The notes under the pieces were generated by a model. The model was given only the letters and a program-made list of their open reading frames with translations. It searched no databases and was not told where the DNA came from. From contig NZ_FNWI01000004.1 of the NCBI RefSeq assembly GCF_900106855.1, forward strand, positions 2,046,001 through 2,110,000: DNA of 64,000 nt, read 5' to 3'. Both the position numbers and the translations under genes were made by a program. Of this stretch, positions 16,790-25,912 are shown piece by piece; position 1 is the first letter of the stretch, and every line of letters starts with the position of its first letter. Source of the DNA: Varibaculum massiliense (GTDB taxonomy: Bacteria; Actinomycetota; Actinomycetes; Actinomycetales; Actinomycetaceae).

Positions 16790-18304
16790 ATGACAAGCAA
16801 CGATAAAATGCCCCGCACCTACCATGTGCGCACCCTGGGGTGCCAGATGAACGAGCATGACTCCGAACGCATGGCGGGTCTGCTAGAAGCTGACGGATTA
16901 GTGCCGGTAGAGCTAGTGCCGGATGCTGCTGCCCGCGCCACCAACGCTGGGGACGGGGGAGCAGACGTAGTAGTAATCAACACCTGTTCCGTGCGGGAAG
17001 CCGCAGCTAACCGCTTGTTTGGGAACCTGGGGCAACTGGCCAGTGTGAAGCGGGAGCGCCCCGGAATGCAGATTGCGGTCGGGGGTTGCTTAGCGCAGCA
17101 GATGCGCGAAAAAATTATTGAAAAAGCCCCTTACGTGGACGCGGTTTTCGGTACCCACAATATTGATGTTCTCCCCGCCTTGCTGCGCAGGTCCGCCCAT
17201 AACCGGCAGGCAGCGGTAGAAATCGCAGAATCTTTAAAGGTGTTTCCCTCTACTTTGCCGACCCGCCGTGAATCTGCCTATTCCGCCTGGGTATCTATCT
17301 CGGTGGGCTGCAATAATACCTGTACCTTCTGTATTGTTCCTTCTTTGCGAGGTCGCGAGCGGGATCGGCGTCCGGGGGAGGTACTCGCGGAAGTAGAGGC
17401 GGTAGTGGCGCAGGGAGCTTTGGAAGTTACGTTGCTGGGGCAAAACGTGAACTCTTACGGTGCCGGATTTGGTGATCGCGGAGCCTTTGCGAAGCTGCTG
17501 CGTGCTTGTGGAAATATCGAGGATTTAGAGCGGGTGCGCTTCACTTCCCCGCATCCGGCAGCCTTTAGTGATGACGTGATTTGGGCGATGGCAGAAACCG
17601 AAAACGTAATGCCTACCCTGCATATGCCGCTGCAGTCGGGTTCCGATACGATTTTGCGGGCTATGCGCCGCTCCTATCGGCAAAAACGCTTCCTAGGGAT
17701 ATTAGATAAGGTACGTCAGGCGATGCCCGAGGCCGCGATTTCTACTGACATTATTGTGGGCTTTCCAGGAGAAACTGAGGAAGATTTCCAGCAAACCCTA
17801 GAGGTAGTGGAGCAGGCGCGTTTCGCTTCCGCCTTCACCTTCCTGTATTCTCCGCGTCCCGGCACCCCGGCAGCCGATCGGGAGGATCAGATTCCTCATC
17901 AGGTCAAGCTAGAGCGTTACAACCGTTTGATTGCCTTGCAAGAAAAAATTTGCCTGGCAGAAAACCAGAAGTTGGAAGGCAGCACCGTTGAAGTTTTAGT
18001 GGCTGAGGGCGAGGGGCGAAAAGACCAAGAAACTCACCGGGTATCTGGTCGGGCACGCGATGGACGCCTAGTCCACGTGGCGCTACCTGCCGGACAGAAA
18101 GCTCCACGACCGGGAGATATCGTAACCGCGAAGGTTACTTATGGCGCTCCCCATAATCTGATTGCGGATTCCGCCCTGAACGGGGGAATGTTCTCGGTGC
18201 GTGCTACTAGAGCCGGAGATGCCTGGGAAGCGCGCCAAAGTAAAGAAGAAGCATATTCCCAGCAGGTGTCTTTGGGGATTCCCGCTATTCGTTCTCGTAG
18301 TTAG
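16790..18304 (+). CDS. miaB: tRNA-2-methylthio-N6-dimethylallyladenosine synthase
   Basis: MiaB is a radical-SAM methylthiotransferase that modifies A37 of tRNAs reading UNN codons. Order of domains: N-terminal UPF0004 with the first cluster cysteines ([30 protein letters not shown]); the radical SAM CxxxCxxC as CNNTCTFC; and a C-terminal TRAM domain (about residues 390-450). The length of 504 is normal for actinobacteria. A second in-frame ATG at 16808 would remove six residues. miaA follows 5 nt later, so the two steps of one modification pathway are co-expressed. Confidence 0.96.
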   Translation: MTSNDKMPRTYHVRTLGCQMNEHDSERMAGLLEADGLVPVELVPDAAARATNAGDGGADVVVINTCSVREAAANRLFGNLGQLASVKRERPGMQIAVGGCLAQQMREKIIEKAPYVDAVFGTHNIDVLPALLRRSAHNRQAAVEIAESLKVFPSTLPTRRESAYSAWVSISVGCNNTCTFCIVPSLRGRERDRRPGEVLAEVEAVVAQGALEVTLLGQNVNSYGAGFGDRGAFAKLLRACGNIEDLERVRFTSPHPAAFSDDVIWAMAETENVMPTLHMPLQSGSDTILRAMRRSYRQKRFLGILDKVRQAMPEAAISTDIIVGFPGETEEDFQQTLEVVEQARFASAFTFLYSPRPGTPAADREDQIPHQVKLERYNRLIALQEKICLAENQKLEGSTVEVLVAEGEGRKDQETHRVSGRARDGRLVHVALPAGQKAPRPGDIVTAKVTYGAPHNLIADSALNGGMFSVRATRAGDAWEARQSKEEAYSQQVSLGIPAIRSRS

Positions 18305-18309
18305 GTAGC

Positions 18310-19251
18310 ATGGTGGATTCCTCAAAACTTCCTATCGTTGCGGTAGTAGGGCTGACTGCCAGCGGAAAATCTGGTTTTTCCCTGCAGCTAGCCGAAGCTT
18401 TGGGGGAGCGCGGAATCACCTGCGAGATTATTTCTGCTGATGCCTTCCAGCTTTACCGGGGAATGGATATTGGAACTGCGAAAGTTTCCTTAGAGGAACG
18501 CGGAGGAATTCCGCACCACATGCTAGATGTTTTGGAGCTTGAGGAAAAAGCCTCAGTAGCCGCCTATCAGCGCAGTTGCCGCCAAGTGATTGAGCAGATC
18601 CGCGCGCGCAAAGCCCTCCCGATACTGGTGGGAGGGAGCGGACTCTATGTGCGCGCCGCCCTGGATGAAATCGAGTTCCCCGGAACTGATAGCGCCGTCA
18701 GGGAGCGGATTACCGCCCAGGCGGCGCAGCTGGGGGAAGAAAAAATGCATCAGCGTCTTGCCGAAGTTGATCCAGAGTCTGCAGCAAGAATTTTGCCCAG
18801 CAACGTACGCCGAGTTATCCGCGCTCTGGAAGTCTATGAGCTAACCGGCAAGAAATTTTCCGCCACCATGCCGCGGCGGGAATACTTTCAGCCGACTTTG
18901 CAATTGGGAATCAAGTGGCCGCTAACAGTTCTCGATGAACGCATTAGCGAGCGCACCGCCCAAATGTTGGCACACGGATTTATCGAAGAAGTTGCGGAGC
19001 TAAAAAAACAGGGACTCGCGAATACCCCCACGGCATGCCGCGCCACCGGCTACCAGGCAGTCATGGATTATCTCGCCGGAAAGATAACCCACGAAGAAAC
19101 CGCCGAACAAATCTCCCTGCAAACCCGGCAGCTTGCCCGCAAACAGCGCAAATGGTTCCGTAAAGACCCCAGAATCCATTGGCTAGACGGCGAAGCTGGC
19201 AGATTCGCCAACCTGGATCGAGCCCTAACCCTCCTTGGAATCGAACAGTAG
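18310..19251 (+). CDS. miaA: tRNA dimethylallyltransferase
   Basis: MiaA transfers dimethylallyl to A37 of tRNAs, giving the substrate for MiaB. The 313-residue protein has the P-loop GLTASGKSGFSLQLA, then ISADAFQLYRGMDIGTAK. IPHHMLDVL and VGGSGLYVRAALD follow, then the RATGYQAVMDY region. RKQRKWFRKDP near the end is the conserved basic stretch. It is translationally close to miaB. Confidence 0.96.
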   Translation: MVDSSKLPIVAVVGLTASGKSGFSLQLAEALGERGITCEIISADAFQLYRGMDIGTAKVSLEERGGIPHHMLDVLELEEKASVAAYQRSCRQVIEQIRARKALPILVGGSGLYVRAALDEIEFPGTDSAVRERITAQAAQLGEEKMHQRLAEVDPESAARILPSNVRRVIRALEVYELTGKKFSATMPRREYFQPTLQLGIKWPLTVLDERISERTAQMLAHGFIEEVAELKKQGLANTPTACRATGYQAVMDYLAGKITHEETAEQISLQTRQLARKQRKWFRKDPRIHWLDGEAGRFANLDRALTLLGIEQ

Positions 19252-19260
19252 CACCGCGTT

Positions 19261-19368
19261 ACGAGGGGGCAAGATTTTTCCTCCCGCCCAAGAATTCGGA
19301 AAACGTAGCAACGTTTCCCGAATTCTTATGCCCACCGCGCCTGCTCGGATAAAACCTCGCCCCCTCGT
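19261..19368. repeat. nested palindromic element, copy 1 (108 nt)
   Basis: Outer arms ACGAGGGGGC (19261-19270) and GCCCCCTCGT (19359-19368) pair perfectly, and pairing continues into A/T bases with two mismatches. Inner arms AAGAATTCGGAAAACGT (19290-19306) and its near complement (19311-19327) pair 16 of 17 around a 4-nt loop. Between them lie unpaired C-rich stretches CCTCCCGCCC and ATGCCCACCGCGCC. The element sits between the convergent genes miaA and hypD. A second copy lies at 33761-33866, with identical core but different outer arms. Confidence 0.9.
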
Positions 19369-19421
19369 TTAAGTTGCCTTGGCTTACCGAGCTGTCTTCA
19401 TGCGGGGGCAAGGGTCGCGGC

Positions 19422-19494
19422 CGGTAAAAGATGCGAGAGGGGCTCGTTCCGCTTGCTCCAAGCGGAACGTGGGGTCCCCGGAGCGCTTTTACCG
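19422..19494. other. second structured hairpin between miaA and hypD
   Basis: CGGTAAAAG (19422-19430) pairs with CTTTTACCG (19486-19494). Inside, CGTTCCGCTTG (19445-19455) pairs perfectly with CAAGCGGAACG (19459-19469) over a CTC loop. It may act as a bidirectional terminator between the convergent genes. Together with the palindromic element it accounts for most of 19252-19536, which has no gene. Confidence 0.55.
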
Positions 19495-19536
19495 AGCCAG
19501 ACCCGTGAACAGACCCGCGTGCTTAGCCAGACCCTA

Positions 19537-20685
19537 CTAGTCCTCAATGACGATAGCGTGGGCGGTTTCGCGGTCAATGCGGCCGAAGTTATAGAACGCG
19601 GCGCATGCACCTTCGGGGGAAACCATGCAGGTACCAATGGGCTTCTCCGGGGAACAGGCGGTACCGAAGACCTTGCATTCCCAAGGTTTGATACGCCCAG
19701 TGAGTACCGATCCACATTCACAAGCCGGGGGATCAGGAACCCGTACGCCTGGCACGTGGTACAGCCGCTCGGCATCCCAGGCGGCGAATTCCTCGGAAAT
19801 TCCCATACCGGAGTAGGGCATCCACCCGAGACCGCGCCACTCGAAAGTGTCGCGGGTAGAAAATACCCGGTCAAGTAGCCTGAGGGCTGCGAGGTTTCCT
19901 TCGGGACGCACTACCCGCGAATATTGGTTTTCGACTCGTGCTTCACCCCGTTCAACCGCTCCCGACAGGTATTGGTCGATTAACATCGCTACTGACTGCA
20001 AAATATCGAGCGGCTCAAAACCGGTTACCACCACCGGTTTGTTGTATTCTTTAGGCAGAAATTTGAAGGCATCGGAGCCGACTACCGTCGCCACGTGACC
20101 CGGTCCAATAAAACCATCAATGCGGGTTTCATCAGCCCCCACAATCGCGCGCAGGGGCGGCTCAATCTTCACGTGATTAGAAAACACGGAAAAGTTTTTT
20201 ACCTGCTGTTTCTTGGCAGCTACCAGAGTAACCGCGGTGGAAGGGGCTGTAGTTTCAAACCCAATCGCAAAGAAAATTACCTTCTTATCCGGATTTTCTT
20301 TCGCAATTTTTAAAGCATCCAGGGGAGAGTAAACGAAACGAACGTCGCGCCCGCGCGCCCTCGCCTGCAGTAGGGATTCTTTAGAACCCGGTACCCGCAT
20401 CATGTCCCCGAAAGTCGTCAAAATAACGTCGGGTTGGTTAGCTAACCAGAGGGCGTCATCTACCCGTCCCATGGGGATTACACACACCGGGCAGCCCGGT
20501 CCGTGAATGAACTGCACGTTTTCTGGTAAAAGATGTTCTAGACCATGCCGGTAAATGGTGTGGGTGTGTCCTCCGCAAATTTCCATAAACGCTAGCGGGC
20601 GGTCAAAGTGTTTGGCCTCCGCATTGATGCGTTCTACCAGTTTGCGCGCAAACTCGGGGTCACGGAATTCGTCAACGTACTTCAT
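19537..20685 (-). CDS. hypD: hydrogenase maturation protein HypD
   Basis: HypD is the iron-sulfur scaffold on which Fe(CN)2CO is assembled with HypC. The 382-residue protein carries the conserved cysteine motifs MEICGGHTHTIYRHG and HGPGCPVCVIP, plus the C-terminal [4Fe-4S] cysteines in PPACECGSVLTG and KVFGTACSPEKPIGTCM. It lies downstream of hypC on the minus strand (48 nt apart), so hypCD form one unit. This unit is divergent from hypE. Confidence 0.97.
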   Translation of the reverse strand: MKYVDEFRDPEFARKLVERINAEAKHFDRPLAFMEICGGHTHTIYRHGLEHLLPENVQFIHGPGCPVCVIPMGRVDDALWLANQPDVILTTFGDMMRVPGSKESLLQARARGRDVRFVYSPLDALKIAKENPDKKVIFFAIGFETTAPSTAVTLVAAKKQQVKNFSVFSNHVKIEPPLRAIVGADETRIDGFIGPGHVATVVGSDAFKFLPKEYNKPVVVTGFEPLDILQSVAMLIDQYLSGAVERGEARVENQYSRVVRPEGNLAALRLLDRVFSTRDTFEWRGLGWMPYSGMGISEEFAAWDAERLYHVPGVRVPDPPACECGSVLTGRIKPWECKVFGTACSPEKPIGTCMVSPEGACAAFYNFGRIDRETAHAIVIED

Positions 20686-20733
20686 CTATTTGGTCTCTTT
20701 TCGCGGTTAAAAGATTCGGATAGGACGAGCTGG

Positions 20734-21000
20734 TTAAACCGAGGTGGTTTTAAATTGCTCTAGTTCGTCTTCAAACTGCCCCAGTTTCCTAATTTGATCC
20801 AAAGTGGTGGCGGCCTCTTGGGCGTCGATTTGCGACATCGCAAATCCCACATGCACCAGCACCCAATCGCCGACTTTCAAACCCTCGTCTGCCAGCAAAT
20901 CCGTGGAAATCATCCGTTCCACCCCGGATAGCGAAACCTTGGCACGACCACTCTCATTTTCATCGAATGCCACGATTTCGGCAGGAACTCCCAAGCACAT
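20734..21000 (-). CDS. hypC: hydrogenase maturation chaperone HypC (copy 1)
   Basis: The 88-residue protein begins MCLGVPAEIV. The N-terminal Cys after Met removal binds the iron of the Fe(CN)2CO unit and carries it to the large subunit. VGDWVLVHVGFAMSQIDAQEA is the family's conserved core. GGAGGG lies 5-6 nt upstream of the ATG. It is transcribed with hypD. A second hypC-like gene lies at 32541. Confidence 0.96.
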   Translation of the reverse strand: MCLGVPAEIVAFDENESGRAKVSLSGVERMISTDLLADEGLKVGDWVLVHVGFAMSQIDAQEAATTLDQIRKLGQFEDELEQFKTTSV

Positions 21001-21170
21001 AGAACCCTCCTTGAGCTAACTAGATTCCAGGTTACTTGCAATTGTCAGCGCTATCAAAGATGAAAATCGGTGTCGGTTTGTGCGATTATCAAAGAGTGGA
21101 TCCTAAAAACCGCCTTAATAAAGATGAACTCAAAGTAAACTCCAATATCGCGCGGGTGCGCAGTCGCGGA

Positions 21171-22232
21171 ATGAAACTCAAAGACGACTACGTGACGCTC
21201 TCGCATGGTGCCGGCGGGAAAGCCTCCGCCGCCCTAGTTGATCAAGTTTTCGTTTCCGGTTATGGCAACGAGGTGCTTGCGGAACTAACCGATGCCGGGG
21301 TGCTGCCTTTGACCGACCTGTTAGACCAGGCAATCGGCGGTAAGGACACTGATTTTGGTGGCGGCAAGCTAGCGATGTCCACCGATTCCTATGTAGTTAA
21401 CCCCATCGTTTTTCCCGGTGGCTCTATCGGGGAACTGGCGGTTAATGGTACCGTCAATGACCTGGCAGTTTCGGGCGCCATCCCCAAAGTGATTAGCGCC
21501 GGTTTCATTTTGGAGGAAGGCTTGCCAATCGCGGATCTACGCCGAGAAGTACAGGCAATGCGCGAGGCCGCCGAGAACGCGGGGGTACGAATCGTTACTG
21601 GCGATACCAAAGTGGTTCCCAAAGGCAGCGGAGACAAACTTTTTATCAACACCGCTGGCATCGGGATTGTGCCAGGTGAACGTAACCTGGGTGCTAGCCA
21701 GGTGCAACGTGGTGACCGAATCATTGTTTCCGGAGCGATCGCCGATCACGGCATGTCAGTAATGATGGCGCGTGGTGATCTGGCGATAGAAGCCCCGATT
21801 AAATCAGATACTCGCGCGGTTAATCACCTGGTTGAGGCGCTAATAGCGGCGGTTCCGCAGACTCGTTGGATGCGGGATGCTACTCGCGGCGGCCTGGGAA
21901 CAGTACTAAACGAACTAGCGGTGGCTACCGGATGGGGGATTGCTATCGAGGACGAATCGATTCCGGTACACGATATGACCCGTGGTGCCTGCGATATGTT
22001 GGGTATCGATCCCATTTATGTGGCAAACGAAGGTATGTTCTGTGCGGTTGTACCTGCCGACCAGGTAGATGCGGCGTTAACAGCCCTGCGGGCGCTGCCC
22101 GGTGGGGAAGAAGCCGCTAATATCGGGCGGGTAGTTTCTAAACCGGAGTCATCGGTAGTGATGGTGACCGCTTTCGGGGGCACTCGCATGATTGACATGC
22201 TGGTCGGCGATCCGCTGCCGCGCATCTGCTAA
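21171..22232 (+). CDS. hypE: hydrogenase maturation protein HypE
   Basis: HypE dehydrates the thiocarbamate on its C-terminal Cys to thiocyanate, the source of the CN ligands. The C-terminus is PRIC, as required. The core has LSHGAGGKASAALVDQVF, then VMARGD and MRDATRGGLGTVLNELA of the PurM/AIRS fold. I prefer ATG 21171, giving 353 residues, the usual size. The in-frame ATG at 21036 would add 45 residues with no family match and would take up the whole divergent promoter region shared with hypC. The 3' end overlaps hypF by 4 nt tail to tail. Confidence 0.93.
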   Translation: MKLKDDYVTLSHGAGGKASAALVDQVFVSGYGNEVLAELTDAGVLPLTDLLDQAIGGKDTDFGGGKLAMSTDSYVVNPIVFPGGSIGELAVNGTVNDLAVSGAIPKVISAGFILEEGLPIADLRREVQAMREAAENAGVRIVTGDTKVVPKGSGDKLFINTAGIGIVPGERNLGASQVQRGDRIIVSGAIADHGMSVMMARGDLAIEAPIKSDTRAVNHLVEALIAAVPQTRWMRDATRGGLGTVLNELAVATGWGIAIEDESIPVHDMTRGACDMLGIDPIYVANEGMFCAVVPADQVDAALTALRALPGGEEAANIGRVVSKPESSVVMVTAFGGTRMIDMLVGDPLPRIC

Positions 22233-24523
22233 CAAGCCCCCAAAACTGCTGCCCACGCCTGCCCTAGGCTCAGCCCCCCATCATTTGGGGGTACGGTTTT
22301 GTGAGTCAAGACTTTGTAGCCACCTTCGCGCATAATCTGAGCGAAATGGCTAGAAAATAGGCGATTTAGGGCAACGCCACCGGTCAACCCCACGGTTTTG
22401 ATCCTCGCTTTTTCGGCAGTTTCCCCAGCCTGGGCAGCCAATAGCTGCGCCAGTCCCAGATGGAACTGCCAGGCACGCTCGCCCACTTCCCTCTCGTCCT
22501 CAGTGAGCATCTCGAAAAGTTCCCGGTAGCTACCAAAGCGCTGAGTTTGCATCTCCGCGTTCCTATTTGCCCAAGTGGTGGCAGCATACTCTAGTTCCAT
22601 TGCTGCTTGTGCCTCGTAGGTGACTGACGTGCAGATACCTAATATGGCAGCCGCGGCATCAAATAATCTGCCACAACTGGTGGTGGCGACTACTCCAAAA
22701 CCACTATTTAACTGGCTTTTGACTAGTTCTAATTCGGCACTTTTTCCTTGTCGATTCCCAATCTCGCTGCTGATTTTTTGGGTAATCCCCTCCAGCTTCC
22801 AATCATGGGCAATCCCCAAGGCGACCCGCCAGGGGTAGCGCACGGCGCGATCTCCTCCCACCAGACTAAATGAGGGCAGGTGCGCGCGGCGTTGCCAAGC
22901 AGCTCCCGCAATCTCCAGGATTTCTCCGCCCCAGATAGTGCCATCTAGACCATACCCGGTGCCATCTACTGCCACAACTACCGCCGAATCCAGGTGAGAG
23001 CGCTCTGCCAACAGGCTATAGGCGTGTGCCACATGGTGCTGCACCTGTAACAACTCGATGCCGCGCTGGTCAGCGAAACGGGAAGCCCAACTGACAGTGG
23101 AATAGGCAGGGTGCAGGTCGCAGACAACTTTTTCAGGCTGCTGATGTTGGAAATTCAACATTTGGGTTACCGCTCTGTCCAAGGATTCCTGACTGGCGAG
23201 AGTACCCATATCCCCAATATGACCCGATATATGCGCCCAATCTCCACTGGACAGGCAGAAACTATTTTTTAGTTCCCCGCCTACCGCCAAAGTCGGTACT
23301 GCGGCTGCCTGCGGCAGCGGCACCGGCAGTGGTGCGTACCCCCGCGAACGGCGGGAAGGGATTGTTACCTGCGAGTTGGCCAAAAATACCGAGTCCTCCA
23401 TCGGCAGGTGAATATCGCGGTCATGGAAAACGAAACCATCAGCTATTTTCGCCAAACGCGCGAGCGCGTCCTCGTTGGTAAAACACAGCGGTTCTCCCGC
23501 CAGATTCCCGGAAGTTGCCACCAGAGACATTTCGGCACATTCTGCGCTTAACAGTTCTAAGTGCAAAGGGGCGTAGGGCAATAAAATCCCCACATCCCCT
23601 AACCCGGGAGCAACCGCTGGTGCTAAATCGTATCCGGGACCAAAAGGCGCGATTACAATGGGGCGCGCCGGGGAAGAAAGTTCCGTTAACTGCTGGGGAT
23701 TTAAGTGTGCAAGTCTTTGAGCAGTATCAACATTGGGCGCCATCACTGCAAACGGCTTATCCCCCCGGTTTTTCCGTTTACGCAGCCGCGCCACCGCCTC
23801 TTGATTGCGGGCATCGCACAGCAGATGAAAACCACCAATACCTTTCACCGCCAGGATTTCTCCGCGCCGCAAACGCGCACGAGCCTCAGATAGGGCGGCG
23901 GCGATTAAGGGGCGGCGATTTCCCGCTGGAGGGCGCAACTCTGGGTTTTTAGTATCGCTTACCCACAATACCGGGCCGCAATCAAAACAACTCACCGGTT
24001 GCGCGTGGTAACGCCGATTTTTCGGATCAGTATATTCTGCTCGACAGACCGGACACATCGGGAACTTAACCATAGTGGTGGTGTCCCGGTCGTAGGGCAA
24101 ATCCACCATAATCGTTGCCCGCGGACCACAATTGGTGCAGGTAATGAAGGGATAGTGATAGCGCCGATTATTTGGGTCAGTCATTTCCCGGCAGCAATCC
24201 GGGCAGGTGGCGGTATCGGGGGGAATCAAAGTGCGCGCGCCAGAACGCCGCCGCGAAGACACAATCCTAAATCCATTTTCGCCCTCCTGCTCTGGAATCT
24301 CTCGAGCAATGCACTGGAGGACGCTCGCCAGGGGAGGTAGGGTCGCCAGCATTTTCGTCATGAAGTTTTCAATATCGCTGGCGGCGCCTTGGGCTTCAAT
24401 AAACACCGATTCGTCATCATTGCCCACGAAACCACTGATGGGGAAGTCAGCGGCGACTTTCGCTACGTGCGGGCGAAACCCCACCCCTTGCACGACTCCG
24501 CGCAGCCGATAGGCTCGCCGCAT
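22229..24523 (-). CDS. hypF: carbamoyltransferase HypF
   Basis: HypF uses carbamoyl phosphate and ATP to carbamoylate the C-terminal Cys of HypE. Domains in order along 764 residues: acylphosphatase (RGVVQGVGFRPHVAKVA, with the GVGFRP loop), two zinc fingers (CPDCCREM...CTNCGPR and CPVCRAEY...CFDCGP), a YrdC-like domain (about residues 200-385), and a Kae1-like carbamoyltransferase with VQHHVAHAYS and a C-terminal GLTGGVALNRL. The minus-strand orientation between plus-strand hypE and hypA is unusual, but all parts are intact. Confidence 0.97.
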   Translation of the reverse strand: MRRAYRLRGVVQGVGFRPHVAKVAADFPISGFVGNDDESVFIEAQGAASDIENFMTKMLATLPPLASVLQCIAREIPEQEGENGFRIVSSRRRSGARTLIPPDTATCPDCCREMTDPNNRRYHYPFITCTNCGPRATIMVDLPYDRDTTTMVKFPMCPVCRAEYTDPKNRRYHAQPVSCFDCGPVLWVSDTKNPELRPPAGNRRPLIAAALSEARARLRRGEILAVKGIGGFHLLCDARNQEAVARLRKRKNRGDKPFAVMAPNVDTAQRLAHLNPQQLTELSSPARPIVIAPFGPGYDLAPAVAPGLGDVGILLPYAPLHLELLSAECAEMSLVATSGNLAGEPLCFTNEDALARLAKIADGFVFHDRDIHLPMEDSVFLANSQVTIPSRRSRGYAPLPVPLPQAAAVPTLAVGGELKNSFCLSSGDWAHISGHIGDMGTLASQESLDRAVTQMLNFQHQQPEKVVCDLHPAYSTVSWASRFADQRGIELLQVQHHVAHAYSLLAERSHLDSAVVVAVDGTGYGLDGTIWGGEILEIAGAAWQRRAHLPSFSLVGGDRAVRYPWRVALGIAHDWKLEGITQKISSEIGNRQGKSAELELVKSQLNSGFGVVATTSCGRLFDAAAAILGICTSVTYEAQAAMELEYAATTWANRNAEMQTQRFGSYRELFEMLTEDEREVGERAWQFHLGLAQLLAAQAGETAEKARIKTVGLTGGVALNRLFSSHFAQIMREGGYKVLTHKTVPPNDGGLSLGQAWAAVLGAC

Positions 24524-24646
24524 CCCATCCTCCTCGTTTAGTGAAACCTCAACATTCTAAGCCTAGCGGTAAGCGGAAGGCAGGGAACAAGGTAAGGTTA
24601 GTAACGCCCTCACGGCGCCCCCCGCCAGACTAATAAAGGAGAAACA

Positions 24647-24997
24647 ATGCATGAAGTTGCGCTTTCCCGCCAACTAGCTCGCATCGTTTCCCGGCATGCG
24701 GCGGGACGTGAGGTTCTAGAGGTAGAGCTAGAGGTGGGGCATTTACGACAAGTAGTACCAGAAGCATTGCAATTTGCTTGGGGTGCCGTTCGTAAAAACA
24801 CTTTGTCGGGTCCTGCCCAGCTTAATATCACCGAGATTCCAGCGGTGATTGTTTGCCAAAACTGTGGATCAAAAACCCAGTTGGAGGAAGTTTTAGATTT
24901 TCGCTGCGCAAACTGTTCCTCCCGTGAGGTAGCGGTCATTAGCGGGGAAGAGTTTAGAGTAGTGTCCATAGAAGTCACGCCAGAGAGGAAACAATAA
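24647..24997 (+). CDS. hypA: nickel insertion protein HypA (copy 1)
   Basis: HypA delivers nickel to the large subunit with HypB. The 116-residue protein starts MHEVALSRQL; His2 and Glu3 form the nickel site. The zinc site is CQNC...CANC at about residues 69-93. A Shine-Dalgarno AAAGGAG precedes the ATG. hypB follows 1 nt after the stop, so the two are co-translated. Only modest identity is seen to the second HypA at 30843. Confidence 0.95.
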   Translation: MHEVALSRQLARIVSRHAAGREVLEVELEVGHLRQVVPEALQFAWGAVRKNTLSGPAQLNITEIPAVIVCQNCGSKTQLEEVLDFRCANCSSREVAVISGEEFRVVSIEVTPERKQ

Positions 24998-24998
24998 T

Positions 24999-25787
24999 AT
25001 GGGACGTTTTCATCGTCATGATGATGGCACGGTACACTCACACGATCACGGAGATCATGCCCACCACCACGATCACGGTGACTATGTGGCTGACCCGGAA
25101 GTAATCGGGGATCACTCCGGATACGACACCGAGAAAGAACGCATTGAAATCCTAGAAGATATCTATGCAGAAAACGACCACTTGGCAGAGCATAACCGTC
25201 AGGCATTCGCAGATAATAACGTGAAAGTGGTTAACCTGATGAGTTCGCCCGGATCGGGAAAAACTACTTTGCTGGAACACACTCTGGCGAAACTGCAAGG
25301 TCAGTTGCGGGTAGGGATTATCGAAGGCGATATTGAAACTCCTTTAGATGCCGAACGCCTGGACGGTTACGGCGCCCAAATATCCCTACTGAACACCGGA
25401 CAAGGTTTTGGCGGCGAATGCCACTTGGATGCCCCTATGGTGCACCACACGCTGGATGGTTTGGATCTCGATCAACTTGACCTGGTAATCATCGAAAATG
25501 TGGGCAACCTAGTGTGTCCGGCAGAGTTCGACGTGGGTGAGAACGCCAAGGCAATGGTGTTTTCTATTACCGAGGGCGAAGATAAGCCTCTAAAGTATCC
25601 GGTGATGTTCCGCTCGGTAGAAATCGTGGTGGTAAATAAGATGGATCTGGCGCCCTATCTAAAGTTCGATATGGATCGGTTCCGCGGATATCTAGAACAG
25701 GTTAATCCGGGAGTAAAGGTGATTGAACTGTCTGCGCTCAATGGGGAAGGAATTGACCCCTGGATCGAGTGGCTAAAGCAACTATAA
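24999..25787 (+). CDS. hypB: hydrogenase nickel incorporation GTPase HypB
   Basis: HypB is a SIMIBI-class GTPase that drives nickel transfer. The N-terminus is rich in His and Asp (HRHD, HSHDHGDHAHHHDHGD), a nickel storage tail. The G domain has the P-loop MSSPGSGKTTLLE, then GDIETPLDAERL, and NKMDLAPY as the base-specificity motif. The length of 262 is normal. It ends the hypAB unit, about 125 nt before the structural genes. Confidence 0.97.
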   Translation: MGRFHRHDDGTVHSHDHGDHAHHHDHGDYVADPEVIGDHSGYDTEKERIEILEDIYAENDHLAEHNRQAFADNNVKVVNLMSSPGSGKTTLLEHTLAKLQGQLRVGIIEGDIETPLDAERLDGYGAQISLLNTGQGFGGECHLDAPMVHHTLDGLDLDQLDLVIIENVGNLVCPAEFDVGENAKAMVFSITEGEDKPLKYPVMFRSVEIVVVNKMDLAPYLKFDMDRFRGYLEQVNPGVKVIELSALNGEGIDPWIEWLKQL

Positions 25788-25856
25788 ATACGTAATTTTT
25801 TTTTGCGAAATAAAATAGGTGTTTTAACAGGTTAATCAGATAAATACATGACTGAA

Positions 25857-25862
25857 TATAAT
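25857..25862 (+). promoter_or_regulatory. -10 box before hydrogenase structural genes
   Basis: A perfect TATAAT at 25857-25862 lies about 50 nt upstream of the small-subunit start. No good -35 is present, which would fit activator-dependent control. A T9 run (25796-25804) follows the hypB stop without a clear hairpin. Confidence 0.45.
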
Positions 25863-25912
25863 GATTTCGAGAGACGTTGTGGTCTAACTTCAATATCAGT
25901 GAGGAACCGGAA

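Noticed and set aside
19398-19874. 158-codon minus-strand frame over the hypD end
   Set aside because: It overlaps hypD in another frame on the same strand and has a composition typical of a shadow frame.
21070-21090. FNR-like site between hypC and hypE (TTGTGCGATTATCAA)
   Set aside because: The half-sites have the wrong spacing and one mismatch; too weak to call.
21036-21170. N-terminal extension of HypE (45 residues)
   Set aside because: It has no match to HypE, and it would fill the divergent promoter region shared with hypC; ATG 21171 gives the normal family length.
23515-23952. 145-codon plus-strand frame inside hypF
   Set aside because: It is antisense to conserved hypF coding sequence, with no domain and no ribosome site.
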